A DNA stretch of 33,791 nt from Deltaproteobacteria bacterium RBG_16_49_23 (GTDB lineage: Bacteria > Desulfobacterota > BSN033 > UBA1163), in assembly GCA_001798855.1 (NCBI GenBank), contig MGQQ01000134.1, forward strand, positions 1 through 33,791, written 5' to 3'. Every line of letters begins with the position of its first letter. The first letter of the stretch is position 1. A program made the translations under genes and the position numbers. Below, in pieces: positions 23,908-32,100 of the stretch. A model generated the notes under the pieces. That model ran no database searches. It was not told the origin of the DNA and worked only from the letters and a program-made list of their open reading frames with translations.

Positions 23908-24462
23908 TCAACGAAGCCTAACCACTTTGGTTCTGTTATAACCAGCTTGTGCCGCTCTCAGGTTCTTTTCTCTCGTCTCACCTGACCACGTCTCCCGGAT
24001 ACTCTCCAAAACCGAATCGAGTGACACCCAGCCGGTCGTTGCCACGAAAGCCCCTAACATACAACTGTTCGTGATGGGCGAGCCTAAAATCTCAAGGGAG
24101 ATGCCAATCGCATCCACACACCCTAATGTCCCGACTTCCGGTGGCACGTCCACCTCTTTTATGGACTTCCGGGTGCTCAGAACGAAAATCCCTCCCTCCT
24201 TCAATCCCTGAAAGATTTCAGAAGATCGCTTCAAGGTAGGGTCCATGACGACCACACAATCGGGAGAATAGATCTGTGTCTTCTCGCGGATGGGACGATC
24301 ATCAAATCGAAGGAAGGCCGTTACCGGAGCCCCTCTTCTCTCAAACCCGAAATAGGGGATGGCGCTCGAATACCTCTTCTCTTTTGTGAACGCCTTGACC
24401 AGAATCACAGAGGCCAGCACTGCCCCCTGCCCCCCGCGTCCATGAAAACGGATTTCCTTCAT
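23908..24462 (-). CDS. padE: 2-oxoacid:acceptor oxidoreductase gamma subunit (PadE-like)
   Basis: The 184-residue gamma domain has the N-terminal signature FHGRGGQGAVLAS, then PYFGFERRGAPVTAFLRF and SPDCVVVMDPTL. Near the C-terminus are the stretch GSPITNSCMLGAFVATTGW and a short tail. Gamma domains bridge alpha and beta and are thought to help bind CoA. It starts three bases after the stop of the GntR regulator gene, so regulator and enzyme are one transcription unit. Length is normal for a separate gamma subunit. Confidence 0.85.
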   Translation of the reverse strand: MKEIRFHGRGGQGAVLASVILVKAFTKEKRYSSAIPYFGFERRGAPVTAFLRFDDRPIREKTQIYSPDCVVVMDPTLKRSSEIFQGLKEGGIFVLSTRKSIKEVDVPPEVGTLGCVDAIGISLEILGSPITNSCMLGAFVATTGWVSLDSVLESIRETWSGETREKNLRAAQAGYNRTKVVRLR

Positions 24463-24465
24463 TCG

Positions 24466-25146
24466 CTATTTTCTCTCTTCAGGAGCTTCCTTAAAGGCGT
24501 ACCTCAGGATATCCTTTTTGGATTGCTCCATATGATGCCGGATGGCTTGATGCACTTTTTCCAAATCCTGTTTTTCTATTGCCCTCAGAACTCCTTTATG
24601 CCCTTCGATCGCCCTTAATACGTTATCGACCGTATAGATGCTCTGGATTCTGTACCGTAACATATGCCGCCTCAGGGTTTGGGCCAGTTCAAGCAAGCGT
24701 TGGCTCCCGCTATGCTTAGAGATAATCTCATGGAACTGGGCATCCATGTCCACAAAGGCTCTCACTTCCCCTTTTGAAACCCTATCCTCGGAAATGGAGA
24801 TATTTTTCCCAAGTTCTGCGACCAACTTTTCTTGTGCTTTCCCCATAGCCCAGCTGGCAGCCAATCCTTCTATCGTTGCCCTGATCTCACAAATCTCCCC
24901 GACCTCCTCTTCGCTGATAGGTTTTACAATATACCCTACCCTGGGAATCGATTCGATCAGTCCCTCAAACTCCAGATTATGAAGCGCCTCCCTGACAGGC
25001 GTGCGCGATGTCCCGATCTCCATTGCGATCTTTGCTTCAATCAGATGCTCATGAGGAGGTATTTCCCCGCTTAAAAGTTTTTCACGCAAGTAATCGTAAA
25101 CCTTCCCTCTTATGGTCTTCGGATTCTTAATCACCAGCCTTCGCAT
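24466..25146 (-). CDS. GntR-family transcriptional regulator, FCD/FadR subfamily
   Basis: This 226-residue regulator has an N-terminal winged helix (about 10-75: IRGKVYDYLREKLLSGEI, then EIGTSRTPVREALHNLEFEGLIE). The helical FCD ligand domain at about 80-215 has DMDAQFHEII, RAIEGHKGVL and AIRHHMEQS, whose Asp and His residues match the metal site of FCD proteins. Members usually respond to small carboxylic acids. It leads the oxidoreductase operon and faces the LarA-like gene, with a palindrome at 25149-25163 directly before its start, so autoregulation and control of both sides are likely. No ribosome binding site is visible; a leaderless message is possible. Confidence 0.88.
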   Translation of the reverse strand: MRRLVIKNPKTIRGKVYDYLREKLLSGEIPPHEHLIEAKIAMEIGTSRTPVREALHNLEFEGLIESIPRVGYIVKPISEEEVGEICEIRATIEGLAASWAMGKAQEKLVAELGKNISISEDRVSKGEVRAFVDMDAQFHEIISKHSGSQRLLELAQTLRRHMLRYRIQSIYTVDNVLRAIEGHKGVLRAIEKQDLEKVHQAIRHHMEQSKKDILRYAFKEAPEERK

Positions 25147-25148
25147 GA

Positions 25149-25163
25149 GGTGTACTGTACCCC
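25149..25163. promoter_or_regulatory. Palindromic candidate operator for the GntR regulator
   Basis: GGTGTAC-T-GTACCCC is symmetrical around 25156 with one mismatch. It lies two bases upstream of the regulator ATG and over its probable -10 box. Its size and GTAC half-sites suit a dimeric FCD-type GntR protein. Confidence 0.55.
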
Positions 25164-25183
25164 AGTTTATTTTTCTTTGTCAA
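25154..25183 (-). promoter_or_regulatory. Candidate promoter of the gntR-oxidoreductase operon
   Basis: On the minus strand TTGACA (25183-25178) is followed after 18 bases by TACAGT (25159-25154). Transcription would begin at or a base or two before the ATG. The -10 box lies in the palindrome, so bound regulator would block it. Confidence 0.45.
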
Positions 25184-25193
25184 TACTTTTAAT

Positions 25194-25222
25194 TTGACAA
25201 CCATGCAATATTACTATATCAT
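25194..25222 (+). promoter_or_regulatory. Candidate promoter of the LarA-like gene
   Basis: TTGACA (25194-25199), a 17-base spacer and TATCAT (25217-25222) give a good sigma70 match. Together with the opposing -35 box the sequence forms an inverted repeat TTGTCAA/TTGACAA (25177-25200), so the two promoters are back to back. Confidence 0.5.
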
Positions 25223-25235
25223 TTTTATATACTAC

Positions 25236-25278
25236 ACTCCCTCCCTCTCCCCGCTGGGGAGAGGGGAAGGGTGAGGGG
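25236..25278. repeat. GC-rich palindromic element in LarA-like leader
   Basis: CTCTCCCC-GCT-GGGGAGAG forms the core (25245-25263), with CTCCCTC to the left and GGGTGAGGGG to the right. It would lie in the 5' leader of the LarA-like transcript. Confidence 0.6.
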
Positions 25279-25319
25279 AAATTTCAAATATTTTTGGATA
25301 CCCTAAAGGAGTCCATAAA

Positions 25320-26606
25320 ATGGGCCAGTATATCAATTACGGTGGAGAAAGAAAGGATTTTTCCATTCCGAAGGGATGGATTCCGATATCAAACGAAGAC
25401 AAACCTCCTGTCTCTGGAGTAAAAGATCCGGTTCAGGAAATTAAACGGGCGCTCGACCACCCGATTGGATCGCCGAAGATAGAAGATCTGGTTCGTCCCG
25501 GAATGGAAGTCGTTTTGCTCTTCGATGATCTTCAACGACCCACGCCGGTTTATCTCGCACTTCCCGAGATCCTCAATCGACTTAATCGGGCAGGCATACC
25601 CGATGCGAGAATCACTGCCATTTGCGCCATAGGGACCCATCCGATCCCGACACTTGAACAATTGGAAACGAAAGTCGGAAAAGAGGCTTTCTCTCGCTTA
25701 AAGGGCCGAATCTTCTCCCATGATCCTCATGCCTCTGACAATGTAATTATCGGTAAAACCCATCGAGGCGCCCTATTAGAAGTGAATCGATACGTCGCTT
25801 TCGCCGATCTGCTCATTGGCGTTGGAGAATGCATGCCCCATCCCATTGCAGGCTACGGGGGGGGAAGCAAGATCATCATGCCTGGCGTCTGTTCTTACCG
25901 TTCTGTGGCGGAACACCATTTTACCTGGATGCGCCACCGGAACAGCAAAGTTAATGTGATGGAAGGAAATGCATTTTTCGAAGAGATCGCTGATGCAGGC
26001 CGTCTGGCAAGGTTATCTTTCAAACTCGATTTAATCATGAATGACAGGAAAGAGGTCATCCGGGCTTTTGCAGGAGATCCTGCGGAAGAACACCGGGAAG
26101 CCTCCAAATATGCCGCTTCCCTCTATTTGATTCCTCTCCCGAAACTTGCGGATGTGACGATCACTTCGGCATTCCCGTTGGAAATCGGCGTCCAGGCGAC
26201 AAAAGCCCTGGTCATGGCGGGTTTTTGCACGCGATCAGGAGGAGCCATCATCTGGGTGGCTCCCCAGAAACAGGCAGGCCCCATCATGCCTCTGATCAAA
26301 GAAATGGCAAGCCCGGAAAGCGCCGGGGATTTCCACCGGCGACTGATCATCGGGGATGTCCCTGATCATCTTCGATCTTTTGGCATCTCTTATATCATGC
26401 AGGTGGTCTATTTCAAGGAGGTAGCCGAAAAGTTCAATATCGTCCATGTGACCGAGGGACTTTCGCCTGATCAGGTGGAGATGATGAAGTTCTCCTATGC
26501 TCCCGGCATTCAGGATGCCATTCAGCAGGTCTCTGAAAAGATTCCCCAGGCCGATGTGGCCATCTTCCCATCCGGAGGAAACATCATCCCCGAAGTCCGT
26601 CCATAA
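25320..26606 (+). CDS. LarA-like nickel-pincer racemase/epimerase family protein
   Basis: This 428-residue protein is of the DUF2088/LarA family, whose founding member racemises lactate with a nickel pincer cofactor bound to a lysine. The residues that matter are in place and at almost the same numbers as in the Lactobacillus enzyme: His107 in GTHPIP, His174 in CMPHPIAG, Lys184 in GGGSKIIMPG and His199/His200. The early DDLQRPTP motif corresponds to the Asp/Arg region of the substrate site. It is therefore probably active on a 2-hydroxyacid or sugar acid, but the substrate varies widely in this family. The cofactor makers LarB, LarC and LarE are not in the window. AAAGGAG precedes the ATG. 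It is divergent from the GntR regulator. Confidence 0.82.
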   Translation: MGQYINYGGERKDFSIPKGWIPISNEDKPPVSGVKDPVQEIKRALDHPIGSPKIEDLVRPGMEVVLLFDDLQRPTPVYLALPEILNRLNRAGIPDARITAICAIGTHPIPTLEQLETKVGKEAFSRLKGRIFSHDPHASDNVIIGKTHRGALLEVNRYVAFADLLIGVGECMPHPIAGYGGGSKIIMPGVCSYRSVAEHHFTWMRHRNSKVNVMEGNAFFEEIADAGRLARLSFKLDLIMNDRKEVIRAFAGDPAEEHREASKYAASLYLIPLPKLADVTITSAFPLEIGVQATKALVMAGFCTRSGGAIIWVAPQKQAGPIMPLIKEMASPESAGDFHRRLIIGDVPDHLRSFGISYIMQVVYFKEVAEKFNIVHVTEGLSPDQVEMMKFSYAPGIQDAIQQVSEKIPQADVAIFPSGGNIIPEVRP

Positions 26607-26617
26607 AACAGCATGGT

Positions 26618-26712
26618 GCATAGAGCAGAGAGCATAGGGTGAAATTCATAGCTCATAGCTTAAAGCTTCTCTGTGTTTCAAGACTCTATGCCCTATGCTC
26701 TTTGCTCTATGC
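26618..26712. terminator. Long inverted repeat between convergent genes
   Basis: The 22-base arm at 26618-26639 pairs with 26691-26712 with a single mismatch, and the 51-base loop has further inverted words (ATAGCTCATAGCTTAAAGCT). The right arm runs over the stop codon of the DinB-like gene. The arms are made of GCATAGRG-like words that recur at 32293-32321. It probably works as a bidirectional terminator. Confidence 0.55.
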
Positions 26713-27210
26713 TTTTATGAATCCCAGCCCCTGCAAGATCTCTCGCATGTGGTCGATGTGAAATTTCATATGATGCTCCCCAAGACCCAGGATCCAGGCT
26801 TCCAGAGTCGGATATTCCCCGATAGGAGAGTCTTTGAGGATGGGGATGTTCGCCTTCCGGTCGAGCTGCTCCATGGATAAACCCGCTGTAAATTGACATA
26901 TCCTGTCGTACTCCTTCTCGACCTCCGAGAGAAGTGCGGCAAAGGTCATCCGGTTCCGCTTCTCTGAGAAAAAAGGATCCTCTGCCTTGACGTCGATCCT
27001 TGGATTATCTTTGCTCAGAAATGCCTGAAGCGATGGAAGATAACCCAATCCTTCGGGGCCCCAGAGGTGCGAAAGGATCTCCTTCGGCGACCAACGTCCC
27101 GAAGGCGCTCTGGAGGCCGCGCCTTCATCCAACCCTTCGCAGAGTTTCTTCAGTTCTGCAACCTTTCCCCTAATAATCTGAACCAATTCATTTCCTGTTA
27201 ACCTCGCCAT
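26707..27210 (-). CDS. DinB-like metal-binding four-helix protein
   Basis: This 167-residue helical protein is of the DinB/YfiT superfamily. The first His of the metal site is at about residue 48 ([11 protein letters not shown]). The last helix has the HHMKFHIDH cluster (His 146, 147, 151 and 154), which supplies the other ligands. [10 protein letters not shown] and [17 protein letters not shown] are typical of the family. Members are metal-dependent thiol transferases or hydrolases; many have no known role. AAAGGAGGCGG precedes the ATG. It ends in a shared hairpin with the LarA-like gene. Confidence 0.8.
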   Translation of the reverse strand: MARLTGNELVQIIRGKVAELKKLCEGLDEGAASRAPSGRWSPKEILSHLWGPEGLGYLPSLQAFLSKDNPRIDVKAEDPFFSEKRNRMTFAALLSEVEKEYDRICQFTAGLSMEQLDRKANIPILKDSPIGEYPTLEAWILGLGEHHMKFHIDHMREILQGLGFIKA

Positions 27211-27259
27211 ACCCGCCTCCTTTCCTTACAATATGAATTACCCCCTCCTTAACAAACTG

Positions 27260-27349
27260 CCCACCCTCACCCCGAAGGGGAGGGCGATCATCATGGGCTT
27301 CGCTTAATCCCTCCCCTTTCAAGGGGGAGGTCAGGAGGGGGATGGGGGT
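27260..27349. repeat. Palindromic element upstream of the DinB-like gene
   Basis: CCCACCCTCACCCCGAAGGGGAGGG at the left and CCTCCCCTTTCAAGGGGGAGG with GGATGGGGG at the right form the same two-hairpin design as the elements at 23746, 28063 and 32548. Confidence 0.55.
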
Positions 27350-27395
27350 CTGTCAGAGTGCCCCTCAAATCTAGCGATTCCACTATAGGATTCCA

Positions 27396-27706
27396 TCACA
27401 CTTCATCCTTCACAATCAGCTCATAGTGCCGGACATGCCGGTCGAACCGGGTCAGCAAGGAAGCAGCTTCATCAGCGACAACAGCCTCCTCAACGTCGTC
27501 TCCTGCAAACCCTCGTATCGAATTGAGGGACTGCCAGAAGGTGATTACGATGATCTCAACTCCTTCGAGGACTTCCCGCTCCAGAAGCATTCCTCCGGCA
27601 TATCCATCGACCTTTTAAAGGGTTGGCAAAACATGTTTTTGAGGTGATCGGCGTAGCCAGGAGCCTGAGTGCGCGTCGTTTGGGCTGACCAAAATCGGGC
27701 GATCAT
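27396..27706 (-). pseudogene. Antibiotic-biosynthesis-monooxygenase-like gene, frameshifted
   Basis: Reading from the ATG at 27706 gives MIARFWSAQ, then GYADHLKN, the N-terminus of a small ABM-type (ferredoxin-like fold) protein. After HLKN the similarity continues in another frame as HVLPTL, an in-frame TAA, then KVDGYAGGMLLEREV and IVITFWQSLNSIRGFAGDDVEEAV to the stop at 27396. One frameshift (near 27635) and one nonsense codon (near 27620) thus interrupt it. The ATG overlaps the YciI-like stop as ATGA, showing the two were once co-translated. A sequencing error could explain the shift at the A run, but less easily the stop too. Confidence 0.7.
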
Positions 27707-28014
27707 CTTGCGCCCCCTTGAGGAGCTTCAGCCGGTTCATTGCCGATCACAACAGTCCATGGCCGGATCTCCCAACGGGTAACCAGTCCATTCTTGACAT
27801 AGGGATCGTTTCGGACGAACTCTTCTACGACAGATTTGTCCAGCACACGAAATACAAGAAGCGCCTTGTCAACCGGATCGCTCAATGCCCCGCCCAGAAC
27901 GAGCTCCCCCCGGCGGTTTGCCTCCCGGGCAAGCCGGAGATGTACATCGCGATAAGCAGCCCTCCGTGAAATGTAGTCCTCGATCACATAGTAAATCAAT
28001 GCATAGTAATTCAT
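27703..28014 (-). CDS. YciI-like protein
   Basis: This 103-residue protein is of the YciI ferredoxin-like fold family. Conserved features are MNYYALIYYV, YRDVHLRLAREANRRGELVLGGAL with the His-Asp pair of the putative active site, LLVF and DPYVKNGLVTRWEIRPWTVV. Function is unknown; some relatives catalyse small-molecule eliminations or act with ABM-type proteins. I start at 28014 because AAAGGAGG precedes that ATG. A longer version from 28041 would begin in the right place for the inverted-repeat element upstream, not for the family. Confidence 0.82.
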   Translation of the reverse strand: MNYYALIYYVIEDYISRRAAYRDVHLRLAREANRRGELVLGGALSDPVDKALLVFRVLDKSVVEEFVRNDPYVKNGLVTRWEIRPWTVVIGNEPAEAPQGGAR

Positions 28015-28035
28015 TACGCCTCCTTTTAATAATCG

Positions 28036-28190
28036 GTCCATAATTGAATAGACATTTGATTAACCCCACCCCCACCCTTTCCCTCCCCCTGAGAGGGAGG
28101 GAAATCGCTACTTTCCTCCCCCTTCAAGGGGGAGGTCAGGAGGGGGATGGGGATTTGACGGAGTATAAATATGTCTTCTCAATTATGGAC
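28036..28190. mobile_element. 155-bp element with 20-bp terminal inverted repeats
   Basis: The 20 bases at 28036-28055 match the inverse of 28171-28190 at 18 positions (GTCCATAATTGA at both outer ends). Between them sits the palindromic core 28063-28153. No coding capacity is seen. It lies directly before the ribosome binding site of the YciI-like gene, so that gene's promoter must lie in or beyond the element. No target-site duplication is evident. Confidence 0.55.
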
Positions 28191-28377
28191 TCCTTAGTAA
28201 TTACCTCTCAATCCACTCTTTATTAATTTTACCACGATCAGACCTCCATATGGAATAGAAAAAATATGTACAGGGGAATTAATGGGAATGTCAATAAAAT
28301 TTCAGGGATACTGCCAAAGGGTAAGTTAATCGTAACGAGGTAAGATATTATTTCATTTGAGATGAAATAAATCTCCC
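28191..28377. other. AT-rich intergenic stretch
   Basis: Together with the 155-bp element this makes a 363-base gap without a gene. The segment downstream of the S-layer-homology gene is AT-rich; I see no terminator, RNA gene or promoter that I can support. Confidence 0.4.
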
Positions 28378-29157
28378 TTACTGAACTTTTGTTAAAGTAG
28401 AGATTCGCCCTACTCCAACAAAACCGCGACCACCAAAACCTATCATTGATATGGAATCCCGTTTCTTTGCAATGATAGTAATCGTTGAACTCCAATCAAA
28501 ACCACTCCCATCGGCGCAAACAATATACCATGCTACATACATTATGGAATTATCGATGATTTCATAAGAAATAGGAGTCTGAGGATCAGCCTGACAACCG
28601 CCAGGTTCTGGATTATCATTAGGAGCATATAAGCCGCCTGCCGCAAACCTTCCCTGATCGATTGTTAATGTTCCGTCGTAAAATGTTACCTGTCCAGTTG
28701 TCCCTTTATACCAGGAATCCGTTGTCTTGTTTGTAATTGTCCATGTGGTCCCGGGCAGAACTTCGGATAATTTGATTGCCAATTCATTATCCAATGCGTT
28801 TTGCAGATCGTTTGAAATCAGGCTATTGCCCGTTTTTTCAATCAATATGTTTTTCGCCAGTACCATGTTCGCGGCAGGTGGGCTGATGGCTCTCATAATA
28901 AAAGCCGCCATTTGAGCCCTTGTCGCAGGGAGAAATGGGCAGAACATCGCCTCGCTTACATTCGGTGTGCCAGGGTCATCAGCGCTGCATCCCTGAGTGA
29001 TTCCGAGGAGCTTGAGTTGTTCAATATAACTACAGAAGTCCGCCCCTATCAATGATTCGTTAACATCACTGAATATCAGCCCCGTGCACACTGCCTGAGC
29101 GTTTTGTGCTGTAGATAACCAAATAATACCGATAAGTACCGCTAATGATCTTTTCAT
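28378..29157 (-). CDS. Exported protein with one S-layer-homology-like repeat
   Basis: The 259-residue protein has a signal peptide (residues 1-22, ending AQA). One SLH-like repeat covers about 28-90: FSDVNES, FCSYIEQLKLLGITQGC, then FCPFLPATRAQMAAFIMRA. This is the same Cys-containing form found six times in the neighbouring protein. The C-terminal part (about 100-259) is beta-rich and unassigned; it includes TTWTITNKTTDSWYKGTTGQVTFYDGTL, a lipocalin-like or sensor-like strand pattern. It starts 27 bases after the large SLH gene and is probably its operon partner, anchored to the same surface. GGAGAG precedes the ATG. Confidence 0.75.
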   Translation of the reverse strand: MKRSLAVLIGIIWLSTAQNAQAVCTGLIFSDVNESLIGADFCSYIEQLKLLGITQGCSADDPGTPNVSEAMFCPFLPATRAQMAAFIMRAISPPAANMVLAKNILIEKTGNSLISNDLQNALDNELAIKLSEVLPGTTWTITNKTTDSWYKGTTGQVTFYDGTLTIDQGRFAAGGLYAPNDNPEPGGCQADPQTPISYEIIDNSIMYVAWYIVCADGSGFDWSSTITIIAKKRDSISMIGFGGRGFVGVGRISTLTKVQ

Positions 29158-29184
29158 ATCGCTCTCCGTTTAAGTGTTACAAAA

Positions 29185-32100
29185 CTACGGCATTCCTAAA
29201 AATGCCCTGGCCAGGAAGGCGGCCATCTGGTCCCTGAGTACGTCATTCGATGGACAATACATGCCCGCCGCACATCCCTGTGTGACGTTAAGCTCGAGAA
29301 GTTTCTTTACATACCTGCAAAAGCCACTGCTTGGGGAGACATCTGTAAACGGTGAGCCAGTATCACAAAGGTTCAAAGCAGGCTCGCCAACCTTAGCCCT
29401 TACCAAGAAAGCCGCCATCTGCTCCCTTGTCACAATGCCAGAAGGACAGTATAATCCCACACCACATCCCTGGGTGATGTTGAGTTCAAGAAGTTTCTTA
29501 ATGTACTTGCAAAATCCACTACCCGCAGGAACATCTGCAAATGGTGAGTCGAGACCGCAGTAGTCAATCGGCGGCTCTCCAAATACTGCTCTCACGATAA
29601 ACGCGGCCATTTGCTCCCGGGTTACGGGATTATCCGGACAGTATTGTAGTGGAGCTGCTGAACAGCCCAAGGTTATATCAAAATTGAAGATTGTGTATAT
29701 ATAATCCCTGGCCCAGTTTGTCCCTGGTATATCAACGAAATTCTGCACATTCACATTGATAACTCCGTTCATGTCTTCTGTTGGCAAATCATATCCAAAT
29801 TTATCAGAGCATAAAGACGTATTTCCCAATATTGCAGCGCCCTCTTGAGCATCCGCACGTATGTGAAAATTAATGTTTGAAATTACCCCATTGCCTATCA
29901 CTGTATTGTTTGCCATCGAAAACAATCCAATCCTCAGTGTCCCTGGCGATATTTCACGGAATACGATTGTTTTCCCTGCGGTGGAACCTACAGGTCCTAA
30001 CTCCACAACCGGGTTTTCCAGCCGGGTCATGTCATAAGTAATGTCAGTCGATATTGCCGCTACCTCATAACCGGGCACATTAACCAAGGTTAATGGAACA
30101 GTAACTGTCGTTCCTGGCGTACTTGTAATCATCCCCAATTTAACAGACGGCACATTTCCGGATGCGTTAGCAATGGCAGCGGCAACATTCGCAGGGTTTA
30201 AATCGTTTATCTCCATAGCTATCCCGCTTATTCCAAAATGATTATTGATCACCTTCTGGATTTCTCCGATGCTCGCCGTGCTATCGTTATTCGTATCCAC
30301 ACACCCTCCCACCGGGTTTATTGCAAGAAACATATTCACGGCAGACTGAACCTCGGCAATGTCTACCGATCCATTGGTGTCACAGTCTCCGGCAGCATAG
30401 GCAGTTACATTAACCGAGCCATTCAGACCATTGATATTTACACTACCCCCGGCGGGGTTAGAGGCAGAGGGTGTGTTTGTAATAATTGCTGGGCCAAGAG
30501 GGGAACCCGTATTTATGTTAAACGTTATATAGGCCACTACTCCATCACCTATGGGTGTATTATTTGACACTGAGAAGATGCTGACACGCCACACAGGTCC
30601 GAAGTTACCTGTTATCAATATTTTATCTGCTGCGCTCCCAGCAGGCCCTATGACTGCAGTGGGATTCTCCAAAATTGTTTTGTTATATCCAATATCTATT
30701 GAAATGGCTGAGACAGTTGTACCTGCTACATTTGTCAAAATTACCGGGAGGCTGACCGAGTCTCCCCTTCTTCCATTTCCAGTCCCGATGTTCAACAAAG
30801 GAACCAAATTGGCTGTATAATCCTGATTGCTCTGATTATTTGTCACGCTGTTGTAAGCTTTTTGAGCCGGTTGAAACGAGTATCCAAATTTTATCGGCTC
30901 AACAGTGCCCGACCATCCATAAGGAACCGTTGCGCTATAAAATCCATTGGAATCGGTCAACGGACCACCAGGCAAACCATTCATTAGAACTCCTTCTAAT
31001 CCGGATGCGCTTAGTCTTACAAAACCCGAAATAGAATAAATATGTATTGTAAAGGTTGCCTCTATCGAATGGTTTGCTGTGACATTCGCAAAAGTGTATG
31101 AAGGTATCGGCCCCTGGGATGTACCATCAACCTTAACATCCAGAATGTAATAGCCTTGATCCGGGGTGATCGTAAAAATCTGGTTTCCGCCGTGACTCAC
31201 TACCACAGGTCCGGAAGGAATGATACTCCCACCTTGGCCTGCCGTTGCATCAATAGTATGGGCTTCAAGAGTCCCGGATAATGATATTTTTAGAATAGGT
31301 GTTCCGGGATCATTGGAAGGGATGTTCATGTCTGCGTTCTTTACCCCGGGTATAGTTGGAGCAAAGGCCATATCAACAATACAATTGCCAGAGGGAGGAA
31401 TTGTTTGCATCGAACAGGTATCATTCAGTTTCTGGAAATCGGAGACGTCATTCCCTGTGAAGGAAATGTTTCCTATATCAAGCGGAGCATCGCCTGTATT
31501 TCTAATGGCAAATGAATGCAAGACTGGGGAGCCAATGCTTCCCTGGCCGAAATCAAATCCAGCCGGGAAGAAATCAATCGGAAGTATTTGTTCATCCATA
31601 ATCAACTGGATATAGCTGAAGAATGGGTGTGATGCTGGCACATCAGAAAAGTAAGGAGTCGGTGAATACGGGGAATTTGGATTTCTAAAGGCCCGTATTG
31701 TCATTGCGGCCATCTGCGCCCGGGTGGTGGGATTACTGGGGCAGAACATGTTGGATGGCGAAAATTCATCACATCCTTGGGTAATGTTGAGTTCAGAAAG
31801 CCTCTTGATATAACCACAGGCCCAATGAACCACCGTAATATCTGTAAACGGTGAGCCGCTTGCACAATAATCCAGTGGCGGATTTCCTTCCACCCCCCTT
31901 ATAATAAATGCTGCCATTTGGTCTCGCAGAACGTTATTGCCAGGGCAGTACATCCCTGCCGCGCACCCACCGGAGATGTTGAGCTCAGGAAGTCTCTTGA
32001 TATATTTACAAAAGACATTGGTTGGAGGGACATCCGTAAATGGGGAACCGCTACTGCAATAGTCTGCCGGGGGCTCGCCTTCCTTAGCCGTCACTATAAA

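Noticed and set aside
28021-28200. Target-site duplication around the 155-bp element at 28036
   Set aside because: The flanks share only TCCTT-like words that are not adjacent to both ends, so no duplication can be claimed.
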